A stretch of DNA of 64,000 nt from Athripsodes cinereus (taxonomy: Eukaryota; Arthropoda; Insecta; Trichoptera; Leptoceridae). The stretch spans positions 6,014,001 through 6,078,000 of the forward strand of contig OX388318.1 in the NCBI GenBank assembly GCA_947579605.1, read 5' to 3'. This document shows, one piece after another, positions 39,931 through 51,624 of this stretch. The notes below the pieces were generated by a model, which did not search any database, had not been told where the DNA came from, and saw only the letters and a program-made list of their open reading frames with translations. Made by a program: the position numbers and the translations under genes. Within the stretch, counting starts at the first letter, position 1; every line of letters begins with the position of its first letter.

Positions 39931-41914
39931 AAAATAATGAATTAATTTTAAATTTCAAGCCAAACCACAAGCCAAAATTGATGTCTTTAAAAAAATGTCT
40001 TAGGTTTTACAAATCATTAATATTTACATCGCATAAAATTGTCTCCTAAAAACAAAAAAAAACATGGCAAGTGAACTAGAAAATGATATAGTTTGGGGCA
40101 TCTGAATCTGTCAAGAGTCTAAAGCACTCCAGCATTTCACAAAACTGGCGAGGTCGATTGTAAGTAAACAAAACTAATTATAAAATTAGTTGTCTGATAA
40201 TAAATCTGCATTGGGTAAATATACTTGTAAGAATAGAATATTTGGTATTTGTATTCATCGCATAAGATGTAATTATTCTATTTTGCATTTGTAAGTGAAA
40301 ATAAAGATTGAATTAATTTATATTTTAAGCTATAAAATCCACACGGTGTATTCTATTCTGTTAGGGGAAGCGTGACTGTTATATCTGAATTAATAAAACA
40401 ATGAAAGTAATTCAAATCTACCTCAAACAATAAGTCAAAAAGTGAAACAAGATAAACAGTTAAGCAGTGGGAGTACTCGCACCAGCATTCCACTCCAGAA
40501 TTGTAGTACCTATCAACATACATAGAAAAAGCTTTTCTATTATTTTACTATGCCATAATGGGGAACTTTCACAAAAAAAAAATTTCAACCCAAAAAATAT
40601 TACAGAAAATTAGAAAGTATGGTGCTTTTTATATTTTTAAATGTGCATTTTTAAGGTTTTTATCACCATTTAAAAAAGCGATTTTCGCACTTCGCCGCAA
40701 AAAGGTTCACTCGTGGCGGAGCAGTGTTTGACAATATCAGGCGCTACAAACAGTACTAAGAGTGAAATGAGTGGCAATACAAAATAGCGCCTAGCGACGT
40801 CACACCGGACTAATTCAATAACAGAAAATATGGATTTTTAAAATGAAAATAATGAATGAAAAGTTAAATTTCATCGTGTCTTATTAGGATATTCGTGATC
40901 ACCGTATATTTATTAATATGAATTGATAACATTTTTTCATATTCGTCACACATGCATGTTCCCCATTGTAATCGTGCCTTTATCGCGCCTCCAGTATGGA
41001 CAATTTTTTTTAAGTGTAGAATTTCGGATAAATGGAAGTCACCAGACTTCTGCGATATCCGGGTGGTCGGTGGGTCCTTCAATGTATGTTCCACTATAAA
41101 TTTCAGTCGAGAGAGTTATTTTTCTAAGGTCAATTTCAAACAAAGCTATTTGCAAATTTTGAATTTTGAAGATATGACATTTTACAGTTCATAGATATTT
41201 GTTATAATATAATATTTGTTAATAAATAGAATCTATGTAATATTTCCCACTAATAGGCTATTCGAGAATTACAATATCTCGACACTTGAAAATTTACAGA
41301 AAACAGTGGCAGAAGTATTACATTCCGAAGGGTCAACGAGAGAAGAAATAAAAAAACGTAGGTATATGAGTAATATTGTCTGGTAAATCTGTGTATAGAG
41401 GATATACAAGCATTCATACGGATTTAAATATTATTAAGGTAACCACGCATTAAGTTAAATAATAAATCCACCAGCTACGTCAATAAAGCAAGAATTTAAT
41501 TGTTGTAGTCTCATCAAAGAGTCGTAAAGTTTCAGAATTAAACTGAAATTTAATAGTAGTACATAGCTTTTCATAAGGAGCTTTACCAGATGATGACGCT
41601 TAACTTACGGCAGCACAGTGTTGTAATGTGAAGTAGATACGAGATAAATAATATGAAAAATAAGGAGAAGGTTTTTCAAAAAGACGATTACCTTCATTTT
41701 TATCTTCTATGTATTTATCTATCTAGACCACCATGCCATCTCTCAAAAATAAGTCATTAAGAATAGATGGCGCTAAGAATTGAATAGAATATATTACAAG
41801 TAAAATTATTTCTGTCAAAACCGTTTGATTGCAAAATAAAATAATAAATATGGAATATTGCGATGTATTCTCAGTGCATTTTCAAGAAATATCATAAAAT
41901 TTTATTACTTTTCT

Positions 41915-42115
41915 AAACCATCACAGCATATCTCACAAACTGGGTAGCCAGCAGATCAGCTGCATGTAATAAAAATGCAAACTGTCTTCCTTGTGCCAAC
42001 AAAAAATTAAGACACATTCAGGTTGATTCGCAAACTTCATCGCTGAAATTAAGACGTAAAATGTCTTTATTTTTTAGTGCACCTGCCTTTTACTGGACAC
42101 TCGAAAACTTAATTA
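41915..42115 (-). mobile_element. SINE-C copy
   Basis: Reverse complement: 'aagttttcgagtgtccagta', 'aaaggcaggtgcac', 'cagcgatgaagtttgcgaat', 'gatctgctggctacccagtt', 'gagatatgctgtgatggttt'. Confidence 0.85.
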
Positions 42116-43664
42116 TAATTATTTTCTTAAATAGCAAATTAACACACAAAAGAGAATTATCATTTCCTATCTAACGGTTTGATTTTATCAAACGAACTTT
42201 GAGTAATGTAATCGGGTACCTTTTTGAAAAAAATACCAACCAAAATTTTCATTCGATTCAGACGAATGTCAAAAATGTTGATCTGCTATTATTTTTTGGA
42301 TTTAACGATAGATTTTCATTACACTTTGTTTTTTGACGACGACACAGAGCGTCATGGGCATAGAATAATAAATATACGTAAAAAGTCGTGGAAAGAAGTG
42401 AGTTAATTAGTGAAGAGTCGCCGCTCTGAAAGGAGAAGGCTGGTTTCTGTCTCTGTGGTTCCAAGAAAAGTGTAGAACGGCAAAGTGGAAGAGAAACGAA
42501 AGAATTACTTAAATTTCGACTTGAATCAAATCCAATAATTGTAGTTTGATTTCTGTATAAGCAGATAATAAATAATTGTGTTTTCAGAATTTCCACTAGA
42601 AGTTTTCCAGATTTTCCAGAATTCGTAAGCAAAAGTTAAAATAATTATTACAGGAAACGGGCTACGGAACAAATAATAAACATCTTCACCCTCTTTGTTC
42701 AGTTTTTAACTTGAATCCTGTACCAACTTCCTACAGGTGATTTACATAATACAAGAACAAGATAAACATGATTGTGAAGAATCTATTAAATTACGTAAAT
42801 ACTTTTTTTCTTAAATTATATCGTTCACGTAAAGTTCTATTCGTTCCGAAGGATTGCCATTTTGCATATTTACCGTTTCAGTATTTCTACCTGTGTGTTC
42901 ATTGAATAGTTGAATGCCATTCCTGTAGGATTCTTCGTGATGTTTTTTAATTTCAATTAATTTTAGCCATAAACTTAATTAGTCAAAATATTATTTATAT
43001 ACGTGGTAAGCTTTTAATATAATGATTATGATCATTGTTGAATAGAGCATAAGTGAAAATTATAAACTAAAGTAAACATTGAAGGTGATTCTAATTAAAA
43101 CATGCTGAAAAGATTAATTTAATCAAAATATCTGATATTAAAAGCTAACACATTGTAACTAATAAAAAATAACAGGTTTTCACCAGTTGTAACGAAATAA
43201 CATTACACATATTAATAAGAGAAAAACTTATTTCTATGTAGTAATTTAGAATATCTTAACAGGCCCGATTCCTACGAAGGTTGTATATTAATGATGAAAA
43301 ATACTCAAGTTTTCAGAGTCGACATATACCTACTATATATGGGATTGTTGAGATACGAAAAAGTTTCTTGGCTTATTATGTTGACCTGTCTTTGGAATTG
43401 TTGTTAAGCATCGATTTGCGAAGTGTGAAAGTATTGAAGGCGATGATAGTGAGGAGGTATTCACAAGTTGTTATACTATAATTAATTATACAGGATATTT
43501 TTGTTTTTTCACTTATTTTTCAATAACTTAATTATCCCAAATAAGAATCGAATTTTGAGAGAGTAAAATACGCAAAATCAAACCGCTGATTCCTGTTCTC
43601 CGAGAAAGCTTTCCCAAATTAGGAATTTACGATACTATTGTAGCTGATTTTACTTATTTTTGGT

Positions 43665-43725
43665 CTGGTGGCCAACTTACTTGTGGAATATGCCATAATG
43701 GTATTTATCATCATCATCATCGCCC
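43665..43725 (+). mobile_element. SINE-C 3' fragment next to LINE tail
   Basis: 'tggtggccaacttacttgtg' and 'gaatatgccataatggtatt' are the last 45 bp of SINE-C; an ATC repeat follows, shared with the reversed LINE tail that begins here. Confidence 0.6.
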
Positions 43726-44010
43726 TCAACGCTCCTCTTGGGACCGCAGGGTAGAAACCAGCCTCCTTCATTCAGAGCGTCTCTGTGCCAATCGCGTCAC
43801 CTCTTCCCACGACATTCCCTGCGCTCTGATGTCTTTGTCATAGGAACGGTGTATTGTGAAAGAGCGACGCCCGGGCCGACGGAACCCTTGCGGACGGAAG
43901 AACAATGCTCTTTTTGGCCAACTATCATTGGGCATTCTCAGAACATGTCTAAGCCAGGACCATCGTCTCTCCTGTATCACGGAGATTACAGATCTCTGCC
44001 ATGGTATTAG
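43705..44010 (-). pseudogene. LINE C-terminal fragment
   Basis: The minus frame MIQERRWSWLRHVLRMPNDS, PKRALFFRPQGFRRPGRRS, YDKDIRAQGMSWEEVTRLAQ is the conserved tail 'RRW.WIGHVLRMP...PK.AL.W.P.G.R.RGRP...W.....D....G..W.E....A' of LINE polymerases. It ends with (GAT)n on the minus strand, a usual RTE tail. One residue change (W.D to Y.D) and loss of upstream RT. Confidence 0.85.
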
Positions 44011-44908
44011 AAGTAGTTAATTCCGCTTACAAATTTTTAAAATACATAAAAAAATATGTATTAAACCAAAAATAACAAAAGTGACTTTTTACAGGTACCT
44101 TTCTTTTCAATGTTTATATATTTATAATGCTGATTATCCATGAATATACCAATTTACATTAAAATGCTGTTAATTAAAATTTCATAAACCTACCTAATAC
44201 AGTTTTGGCATCTTCTGATAACTACAATTAGCCAATTATAATGTTAATTTGTGAATTCTAGAAATTGCTGTATCAGATACTATAAGCCTACATTCCAGTA
44301 GGAATATCGGAATATGTAATTCTGTTGATCATGTAAAACATTTAGAATAATTTAGATAAAATTTACATTGTTTTGAGATATCCACCTAGTATCAATGAAG
44401 AAAAAATTGAGAATTTAAAATGATTTGAAAGTAAGGTAGCCCAAGACAAAGGCCCTTGGATAGTACAACTAGAAACCAAATGTTATAATTTACTGAACTT
44501 CTACTTTTGAAATATTGTGTGATTAATGTAGTGGATTTCCATTATAACTGTAAAATATTTATATTTTATTTAAATAAAAAAATTAAAACACTGTATTTTT
44601 CACTTTTATTTTAATGATTAAAACGTTTGCAAAATTTTCTGTTCCATCTTCGGAATATAACTAAATGTAAATGAACTTCTACAGTATAACTGTAAAAAAA
44701 CTGAAAATTATATTGTTTAAGGAAAAAGCTCTGCAAGAGCTTTTTTAGTGTTTGAGTCTGGTAGATAGTAAATAGTAATAGTTAAAAAGTGTGATGAGAA
44801 AGTTATAATCAAATCTATCCTAAATAAAAATCATAAAATACACTTCCCATATATTTCAACATCAATGAATATATACCTAACAATTATTTTCCTGCGAATT
44901 TATTTTAG

Positions 44909-45070
44909 CTGCATCGTTTTGTGAAAGAAATATCACAAAAGCTCATTCTAGGAGACAAAATACTTCTCGTCCTCTACCACTCTTATAAAACAGAGCACTT
45001 CTTTGTGGTACTGATGTCTGTGCCAGCCGTCTTGGATGATTTAAATATATACCTAAATGAACCGATTAAG
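44909..45070 (+). CDS. Candidate exon of an unidentified plus-strand gene
   Basis: Exactly 162 nt (54 codons) lie between an acceptor-like 'gaatttattttag' and a donor-like 'aag|gtatgg', open in one frame only: LHRFVKEISQKLILGDK, ILLVLYHSYKTEHFFVVLMS, VPAVLDDLNIYLNEPIK. Base composition is visibly richer in G+C than the flanks, an in-frame stop sits right before the acceptor and another right after the donor, and there is no transposon signature. I do not recognise the family. It is oriented opposite to the ADAMTS-like gene, so if real it would be a nested or neighbouring gene. An old pseudogene exon or chance ORF is possible. Confidence 0.4.
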
Positions 45071-45171
45071 GTATGGTAAATAAAAAATATTTAGTACATT
45101 AAGACCTTGTAATATATACGTTCGTAAATGACATAGAATACCAAATATAATACACTTTACTTCATTTATAG

Positions 45172-45261
45172 GTAAACCTTACATTAGGTAAGCAATATGA
45201 AAATTATGAGTGTAGTACGAACAAAGCTTCAAGCTGCCACAATGGACTGCAAAATACATAA
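45172..45261 (+). CDS. Candidate terminal exon following 44909-45070
   Basis: After a 102 bp putative intron ending 'ttcatttatag', phase 0 is kept and 29 codons follow to a TAA: VNLTLGKQYENYECSTNKAS then SCHNGLQNT. Alternatively 'attag|gtaagc' inside it (about 45187) is a strong donor, making only a 16 nt micro-exon. No family recognised; the linkage to the upstream candidate is inference. Confidence 0.25.
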   Translation, partial: VNLTLGKQYENYECSTNKASSCHNGLQNT

Positions 45262-45904
45262 AACCTTTGGAAATATTGCATATTGTTCTAGGGACACAAA
45301 GACTTTGGAGTAATACATACACATACATATATAATGTATTATTATTTGTACATTCTAGCAAAGTAACCATTAAGTAATATTAACAGTATGATACTTACAC
45401 ACTCAATATTTGCATACACTAATTGCACGATTTTACCTAACAGCGTATTTCTTTCGATCTTCATAGTTTCGTGTTTGCGGTTTTAGATTGATGCGTAATG
45501 GAAATAAAAATTTATGAGCTAAACTATACCTACACAAATCATTCTTTACGAGTGGATAACAGAAATAAACTATATCTACTTTACTGTAGTTATACATGAA
45601 TTTCAATATTGTTGATGTCGAATTTGGTTCTTATTATTATTTTCTTAAGTTATTGGATATTATTTTCATACCGTGAAATATAGGTTAAGATACTTTTCTT
45701 GTCAGTGTAATGCAGTGTTTTGTTAGTGTTAGTGTGCTGTATGAGAGGGATACATCGATATTCATCTCATTTCACTATTTATATTATCATCTTACACTGG
45801 ATTAAGATTTAGTTCAAAGATTTCCCTTACCGATATATAGTTATAAACTAGAAGTAAGTAGCAAATTATTGATTAAACACATACTATTTTTTATTCAGTA
45901 AGAA

Positions 45905-45930
45905 AGTCACGTGACAAAAATCACGTGACT
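45905..45930. repeat. Short perfect hairpin containing two CACGTG boxes
   Basis: agtcacgtga at 45905-45914 and its exact reverse complement at 45921-45930, separated by caaaaa. Each arm contains the palindrome CACGTG (E-box). Confidence 0.9.
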
Positions 45931-46019
45931 TGAATACGCGGACATATTTTGTGGATGATCTATTGAAGAGTGTCATTAAAATTAACAACCTGTACTTCTT
46001 CTGAAATAAAAGAAATATA

Positions 46020-46720
46020 ATTGATGATTCGTGTAGGAAATGTCTGGCAAACCGGAAACAATACAACACATAGTTTCGGGTTGTTCTACTCTCACTCAAA
46101 CTGAATATACTAATAGACATAATCATGTCGCAAAAATAATACATCAAAATTTAGCAATTAAACATAATCTATTAAACTCACAAAATGTAATTCCTTATTA
46201 CAAATACAACCCGGAACCGGTTTTAGAAAATCAAAATTACAGGTTCTATTATGATAAAACAATAATAACAGATAGACAAATACATCATAATAGACCCGAT
46301 TTAGTATTACATGATAAACGTAATAAAATAAACATATTTGATATCAATAAAACACTGTTTTACTTTTCACTATTAATTTATTATTACTCAAGCGCTATAA
46401 AATAGCGTAATAAAAATAACAAGCGTAATAAAATAACGTACCTAATAGACATCGCTGTCCCAAATACACATAATATACAAACAACCGTCGCAGAAAAAAA
46501 TACGTAAATATACAGAACTAGCAGGAGAAATAAAAAAAATTTGGCATTCTAGGTCCGTTTACATAATATCTTTAGGGGTAACTCCGAAATCTTTAATAAA
46601 TAATTTACAAAAATTAGATTTACCGGTTTATTTGTACATTAAAATTCTAAAATCTATTATAATAAACACTTGTAATATTGTAAAAAAGTTTATGAACACA
46701 GATATTTCAGGCACAATGCT
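46020..46720 (+). pseudogene. RLE-type LINE C-terminal fragment (zinc knuckle and endonuclease)
   Basis: Broken plus-strand coding: C-R-K-C then, after a one-base shift, KPETIQHIVSGC (CCHC knuckle), TEYTNRHNHVAKIIHQNLA, NRPDLVLHDKRNKINIFDI, then about 105 bp later DIAVPNTHNIQTT, then in another frame RKYTELAGEIKKIW, TPKSLINNLQKL and LPVYLYIKILKS. 'RPD......D.........IDIAVP' is the PD-(D/E)XK-like restriction endonuclease core of R2/R4/Dong-type LINEs. Two frameshifts and one insertion: dead. Confidence 0.78.
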
Positions 46721-47215
46721 GGTATTTTGAACCCGCGTTCTGAGCCTAATCCTTTGATATCCTGTATATCTGGATAGGTGATTTTTTCCCGGCATTAGAC
46801 TGTTAAGTTTTTGTGTGACCATGACTGATCATATGGAGACTTATCTGGTTGTATAATGCTGAGAAGTGTGGATGGCAATTCTGCCGCCGCGTAAAAAAAA
46901 TATTGATTGTGGGTTTATTTTGTTTTATACATAATTTTTTTTACGTCTGATCAATCGTGTTATCGAAGGGATAACTTTTATGGAAATATTACCTTGAAAA
47001 GTGCATAATTATCGCAGTTATGGTATGTGATTGTTTCTGAAAAACTATTAAGTGAAATAATAGTTAATAGTTCTGTTTATTTATTATTGTTATTATTATT
47101 ATCGATTGTTTATAAAACATCGATTGTGTGTAGGTACGATAGGATAACGGATTTGTGAAAATGTCGATAAACATTTTTTAATTGGGTATAAAATATTAAA
47201 CGAATTGTAATATAA

Positions 47216-47472
47216 CGTCGTTGCATATTCAAAAAGGAACATGTGAATTCATAAACATTTTGACATTACCAGATTAAATTGCTTATAATGACATCATAAC
47301 CATTTTATAAAGTGATTCTTAGTATCAAATATTAAAATTCAATACTTAAAGAATAATATCACATGTCAATAAAAAGTCCAAACTACAATTTTAATGCCTT
47401 AATGAACAGTTTTAAAAGAGTATGCCTAAATAAAAATGTGTGCACATGTCTCTTTTTGAATATGCAACGACG
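47216..47472. mobile_element. MITE with 30-bp terminal inverted repeats
   Basis: 47216-47245 (cgtcgttgcatattcaaaaa then ggaacatgtg) is the reverse complement of 47443-47472 with two mismatches. The 257 bp element has an AT-rich interior. The target duplication could not be fixed because the flanks are AT-rich. Superfamily unknown. Confidence 0.75.
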
Positions 47473-48181
47473 ATAATAGCCTTTTGGAAAACGAATTAAT
47501 ATGTTATTTGATTGGAAATATACGGATTGTCTGCGTGTGAGGATTAAAAGCTAAATAAATAGTGAATTGTTGAAGTAAAATTTGACTTCAAAAGTTTTGT
47601 TTCACAAAACAATTAAATTATTGTAAGTCGTAATGAAAAATCACGTGTCTTGTGGAAGACATATGTTTTTGAAATAAAAAAATGTGAGCCATAAGGAGGA
47701 GAGTTCGATGGACTGATCATACTGTGTCGGACTTTTATTCCACGATACATTCATATACTTGTGTCCTTGAGTTTCTAAATCCGCTTTAACACATTTTCAC
47801 GAAAATTGAGTTATGTATGTCGTTGAATTCGTAATTGATTATTCTATAACCTAAGAAAATTGTTTTCATCAAAAAACTCACCATTTATATAAAAAAAAAA
47901 ATATGATGAGAAACAAATCACGCTATATCCCTTTATGTGTCTTTTAATATTCTGTATAACTCTACCGACCAATAGGAGTCATTTCTAGGTATACAAAACA
48001 GTTTTTTTTAATCAATAGCTAAATTTATTTGAAAATTTAATTGTTGTAACAATCTTAAAATTAATAAACTTCATTAATTGTATCGGCATTTACTTTGTAA
48101 CACTTCATTTTAAATTATCAAATAAAATAAAATAAATATTTATTATTATTTTGTTTTGTGTTACTGTTGAGTAAGACTAAC

Positions 48182-48224
48182 GCACGACCGGTTTCGCGGA
48201 CTCCGAATTCGCATCATCAGGTGC
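48182..48224 (-). ncRNA. Hammerhead-ribozyme-like motif, left arm
   Basis: Minus-strand order: GCAC (stem I), CTGATGA core, T, GCG...CGC stem II, GAAA core, CCGG (minimal stem III), TC cleavage dinucleotide, GTGC (stem I partner). The arrangement is type I. The differences from consensus are one extra T between the core and stem II, and an additional mismatch in stem II caused by the C to T change. Confidence 0.55.
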
Positions 48225-48243
48225 TGATCTAATCTATACTTCA

Positions 48244-48286
48244 GCACCTGATGATGCGAACTCGGAGTCCGCGAAACCGGTCGTGC
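48244..48286 (+). ncRNA. Hammerhead-ribozyme-like motif, right arm
   Basis: GCAC 48244-48247, CTGATGA 48248-48254, T 48255, GCGAACT/AGTCCGC stem II with one A-C mismatch and CGG loop (48256-48272), GAAA 48273-48276, CCGG 48277-48280, TC 48281-48282, GTGC 48283-48286. ACCGGT is self-complementary, so stem III could form only between two molecules or two tandem copies, as proposed for short-stem-III retroelement hammerheads. Activity is uncertain because of the extra T. Confidence 0.6.
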
Positions 48287-49704
48287 GTTAGTCTTACTCA
48301 ACAGTAACACAAAACAAAATAATAATAAATATTTATTTTATTTGATAATTTAATAAACTTGTTCGACTTCAGGGGAGAACGTTTAATACTAGTATAAAAG
48401 TTTTTATCGAATTTCTCCAGTTCACAAAAATGTGTTACCCATATGCAACGACAATTTTAATCCATCAACAAATATGTCCATATTGTAATACATAATTTGT
48501 GCTAACCAATACTTGTAGTTACTGTTTGGATTAAATTCACATTCATTCATTGGGATTACATGATTGAATCAACGAGTGGTCTAGGTGAGATAACAATGTT
48601 ATGAGGGATTGCCAGCAGCTTTATATTATATTATTATATAAACAGATTGATTGGCAGACAGGCAGATTCATCGGAAGATTAGTAATCCAGTAAGAATTTG
48701 AAAATAAATTGGCAATTATCTTACGAACGCCAATTTCACAGATAGCCAGCTGCTTTAATTGTATGAGAAAAATGTTGTTTTAAAATGTGGCTACCATCTT
48801 GGAATCAAATAATGGAAGTAATTTGATAGTAAAATGGCGCAGAAATCACAAAACTATGATATTTTTACGTTATTTAATCCCTGTTTTGTAAGTGGTAATT
48901 TTTAGTGATATTATTTTGTTACAGTGTTTCTTCAGGTTTTCACGGGTTTTATCATGTATTCTGGTTATAGCGATAGTGTGTTCCAATCATTTTTGTGTCC
49001 AGCTTTCGTCGGCGTGCGTACCATCTTCAAAAATAGCTGTAATATGGGGATCACGATAACCAAACGACATACTAAAAAAGTGTTGTCTACAAAATTAGTA
49101 TACTCCACAGTACACCGTTTCTATGGTATCAGAGAGTTAGGAATGTTATCGAAAGAAGTGAAACTCGTTACCAGAAAATAAATTAAAAATAAAACTAAAG
49201 GAAAAGATTATTAAAGAGAAAGGAATTAATCAAAATTCTTCATTGACCACACAACTGATATAGTACAATGGTCTATAAGGCTCTAAATAATAATGCACCT
49301 TTGCACTTTCTGAGTTTTGTGTTCTCAAATTACTTTTAAGTAGATCCCTACACTAAGCAAAAATATCCACAAACACGATGGACGAGATCAACAGAGTCAA
49401 CAAGTCCTGCTTCTGTGACAGCATTTTTAGTAATGCGATACCCGTCATCTGAAATCGACCTTCCAAAGATCTTCGTAAAAATCAACCCTTAACGACATTC
49501 AGGAGCAAACTGTAGACATCGCTCTTCCAACAGAGTTTAGAGAGAGAGAAACAACATCGAAGAAATCATTCGTCATTCATTAATTCATAAGAAAATACAA
49601 ATAAAAAAGGATAAGATAAAATCTATAAAATAATGCAACAAGAATGAGTAGTCAAATGGTGGACTTTTTGTAATACAACATCTTCCAGACAACCCCAGAA
49701 ACTC

Positions 49705-49800
49705 ATTACGTTATTTATTTATTCATCATTAAATTTACGGCCAAAATTGCCATTTACAATATATATACAAATACATACAATTTATACATTGGTGTTAATC
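49705..49800 (-). mobile_element. LINE 3' tail relic
   Basis: 'ttatttatttattcatcatt', then 'acggccaaaattgccattta', a reversed LINE tail. Coding part not attached. Confidence 0.4.
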
Positions 49801-50454
49801 ATTTAAAAAACTCATACACACAATTATTGATGTGATATAAAAAATGAATACAAGTAATCATTAACAATTATATTGATTATTTCCTAGCTGAGATGGCATA
49901 AGTTTAACATATAAAAACTTATATAAAAGGTTACTTTGAGGATGTACATAAGCAATCCCAGATTTATCTAATCTTTCCAGACTGATCTATTAATACCAAA
50001 ATGTGTAAATAGCTACATATTATGTTCTTTAAATTGTAAGTAGGTACTTATAGTACTCTTTGCAATTGTATGGATAGAAATTTGTTCCAGTTTACAATAA
50101 TTAGTTCTAATACATAGTGCTTAGCAGCGCATTAATGATAAGTTAAGTATAGAAATATTAATAATATGGTGCTGAGGCAGCTTTAAGTTGAGAATCTAAC
50201 GGCACGGAACATTTATTAGCCTTAAGCATGCAACACAAGCAAATGGAAAAAAGCCAGTTAACAATAAAACTCAAGAGTTTGAGATTATCGGAGAAAATTT
50301 TAATAAAAGCTCGATCGCTCAATGAGAATGTAAAACAATATGGAAGTACTATATTATGTACATTGTACGGATTCACTGAATTGGAGCAGAATTTATTAGT
50401 AGAATTTTGTGTACCTACTAGACATAAAGAGTATTCCTACTACTAATACTAGAT

Positions 50455-50530
50455 CATCATAGTATTTCATACTAAACATGCAGATCATTCTCCCATGCCA
50501 ATAAAAAATATATATTCGGGATGGTTGAGT
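50455..50530 (-). mobile_element. SINE-C fragment
   Basis: 'aacatgcagatcattctccc', 'atgccaataaaaaa' and 'ttcgggatgg' follow the reversed 3' half of SINE-C. Confidence 0.45.
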
Positions 50531-50639
50531 TTTATTATATCCATTAGAAATTATTCCAAAATACAGCAATTATTATAAAAATCATTACAAACTATTCCAA
50601 TATCCATCTGGGTTTTTACGTATAAAAATTATTTGTCAT

Positions 50640-50790
50640 TTATTTATTTATTAATTTTAGCATTATTCACATAACAAAATCAACAAATCAGTTTACATAC
50701 TCGTAAGAAAAAATGTGATGATATGCAGTGGTGACATTATCACTTTATAGTGATTTCTATCTCAGTAATGATTTCTTTAAAAATATTTTA
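50640..50790 (-). mobile_element. LINE 3' tail relic (second LINE family)
   Basis: 'tttatttatttattaatttt' ... 'gatgatatgcagtggtgaca' ... 'tatcactttatagtgatttc'. It matches the tail at 57543-57860. Confidence 0.55.
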
Positions 50791-51184
50791 TGAATGTTAT
50801 TAGGTTCGAGTTCTGTAAATTTTCATCTAAAAAACAAAGCTGTTAATGGGGATTTAAATTGCCATAATAATAATAAGTTAAGAAAAAGCCGCGAGTTATT
50901 TTATGTTTGAAAATTAGCTTCATAGTGAATGTGAATTAAATAAGTTCAATATCTTATTCGTTCATTCATTAATTTTAACGAATTTAAATAAAATATATAA
51001 ATAACACTGTTTATTTGTACTATGAATATTAATACTAGACTTTCGATTAGACACCTATCATCAGCGAGTTCCTATCAAAAACTATTTAATCATAAATTCA
51101 TTGAAATAATTATTCGCAAAGTTGTTCCAAACACAATACAATCATAATAATTTGTTAATTCTATTCGTTACTGTACATTGCATT

Positions 51185-51345
51185 TTATATTAATATTTTT
51201 TATTTATTTATTAATTCTTTACTGTACACTGATATTTAGCAAATTAACAAAAAAATACATACAAATCAAACGCAATCATACATTTAATATACAGAGGGCG
51301 AGTTTATTGCGGAAGTGAGACCTCATCCAACTAACCCGAATTATT
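51185..51345 (-). mobile_element. CR1/Jockey-like LINE 3' tail
   Basis: 'tatttatttattaattcttt', 'actgtacactgata', 'cagagggcgagtttattgcg', 'catccaactaacccg'; the reverse complement of 29515-29665. Confidence 0.75.
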
Positions 51346-51366
51346 AAGTGTTAGAGAATTACTATT

Positions 51367-51607
51367 TATCCCGTGGAGCACCCGGTAAAGAATTGGTCTC
51401 CCACTCTTCTGCGTAAGTTTTCGAGTGTCCTGTAAAAGGCAGGTGTTCGAAAAATTGAGACATTTTACATCTTAAATTCAGCGATGAGGTTTGCCACCCA
51501 TCCTGAATGTCTTGATTTTATGTTGGCACGGAGAGGACAGTTTTCATGTTTCTTACATGTAGCTGATCTGCTGGCTACCCCACTTGTGGAATGTGCCGTG
51601 ATGGTAT
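51367..51607 (+). mobile_element. SINE-C reference copy, full length
   Basis: The most intact copy: 'cccgtggagcacccggtaaa' start, 'ttggtctcccactcttctgc', 'aagttttcgagtgtcctgta', 'cagcgatgaggtttgccacc', 'catcctgaatgtcttgattt', 'gatctgctggctaccccact', 'gtgccgtgatggtata', then an AT/TAA-rich end. 'tggagcacccgg' and 'tttcgagtgtcc' weakly resemble Pol III A and B boxes, so a tRNA origin is possible but unproven. Confidence 0.9.
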
Positions 51608-51624
51608 AATAAATATAATAATAA

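Larger units (their letters stand above)
48110..48353. mobile_element. Near-perfect 115-bp palindrome, probable Penelope-like terminal pair
   Basis: Arms 48110-48227 and 48241-48353 are reverse complements with one substitution (gaattc/gaactc) and a 5 bp indel, around a 13 nt loop 'tctaatctatact'. Each arm contains 'gcgaaaccggtcgtgcgtta' and a hammerhead-like core. The arms end in AT-rich sequence. Hammerhead motifs in terminal repeats are known for Penelope-like elements; assignment to that class is inference. Confidence 0.75.

Noticed and set aside
39500..39931. 143-residue plus-strand ORF
   Set aside because: Antisense shadow of the LINE C-terminal fragment on the minus strand.
40864..41194. 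Overlapping ORFs on both strands around 41000
   Set aside because: No recognisable motif, no convincing splice sites and no repeat match; nothing supportable.
42224..42632. ORFs of 60 and 124 residues on opposite strands
   Set aside because: Composition is AT-driven and neither shows domain or splice evidence.
48924..49181. 85-residue plus-strand ORF (…STKLVYSTVHRFYGIRELGM…)
   Set aside because: Vaguely similar in style to LINE C-termini, but no diagnostic motif could be fixed, so it is not listed as a feature.
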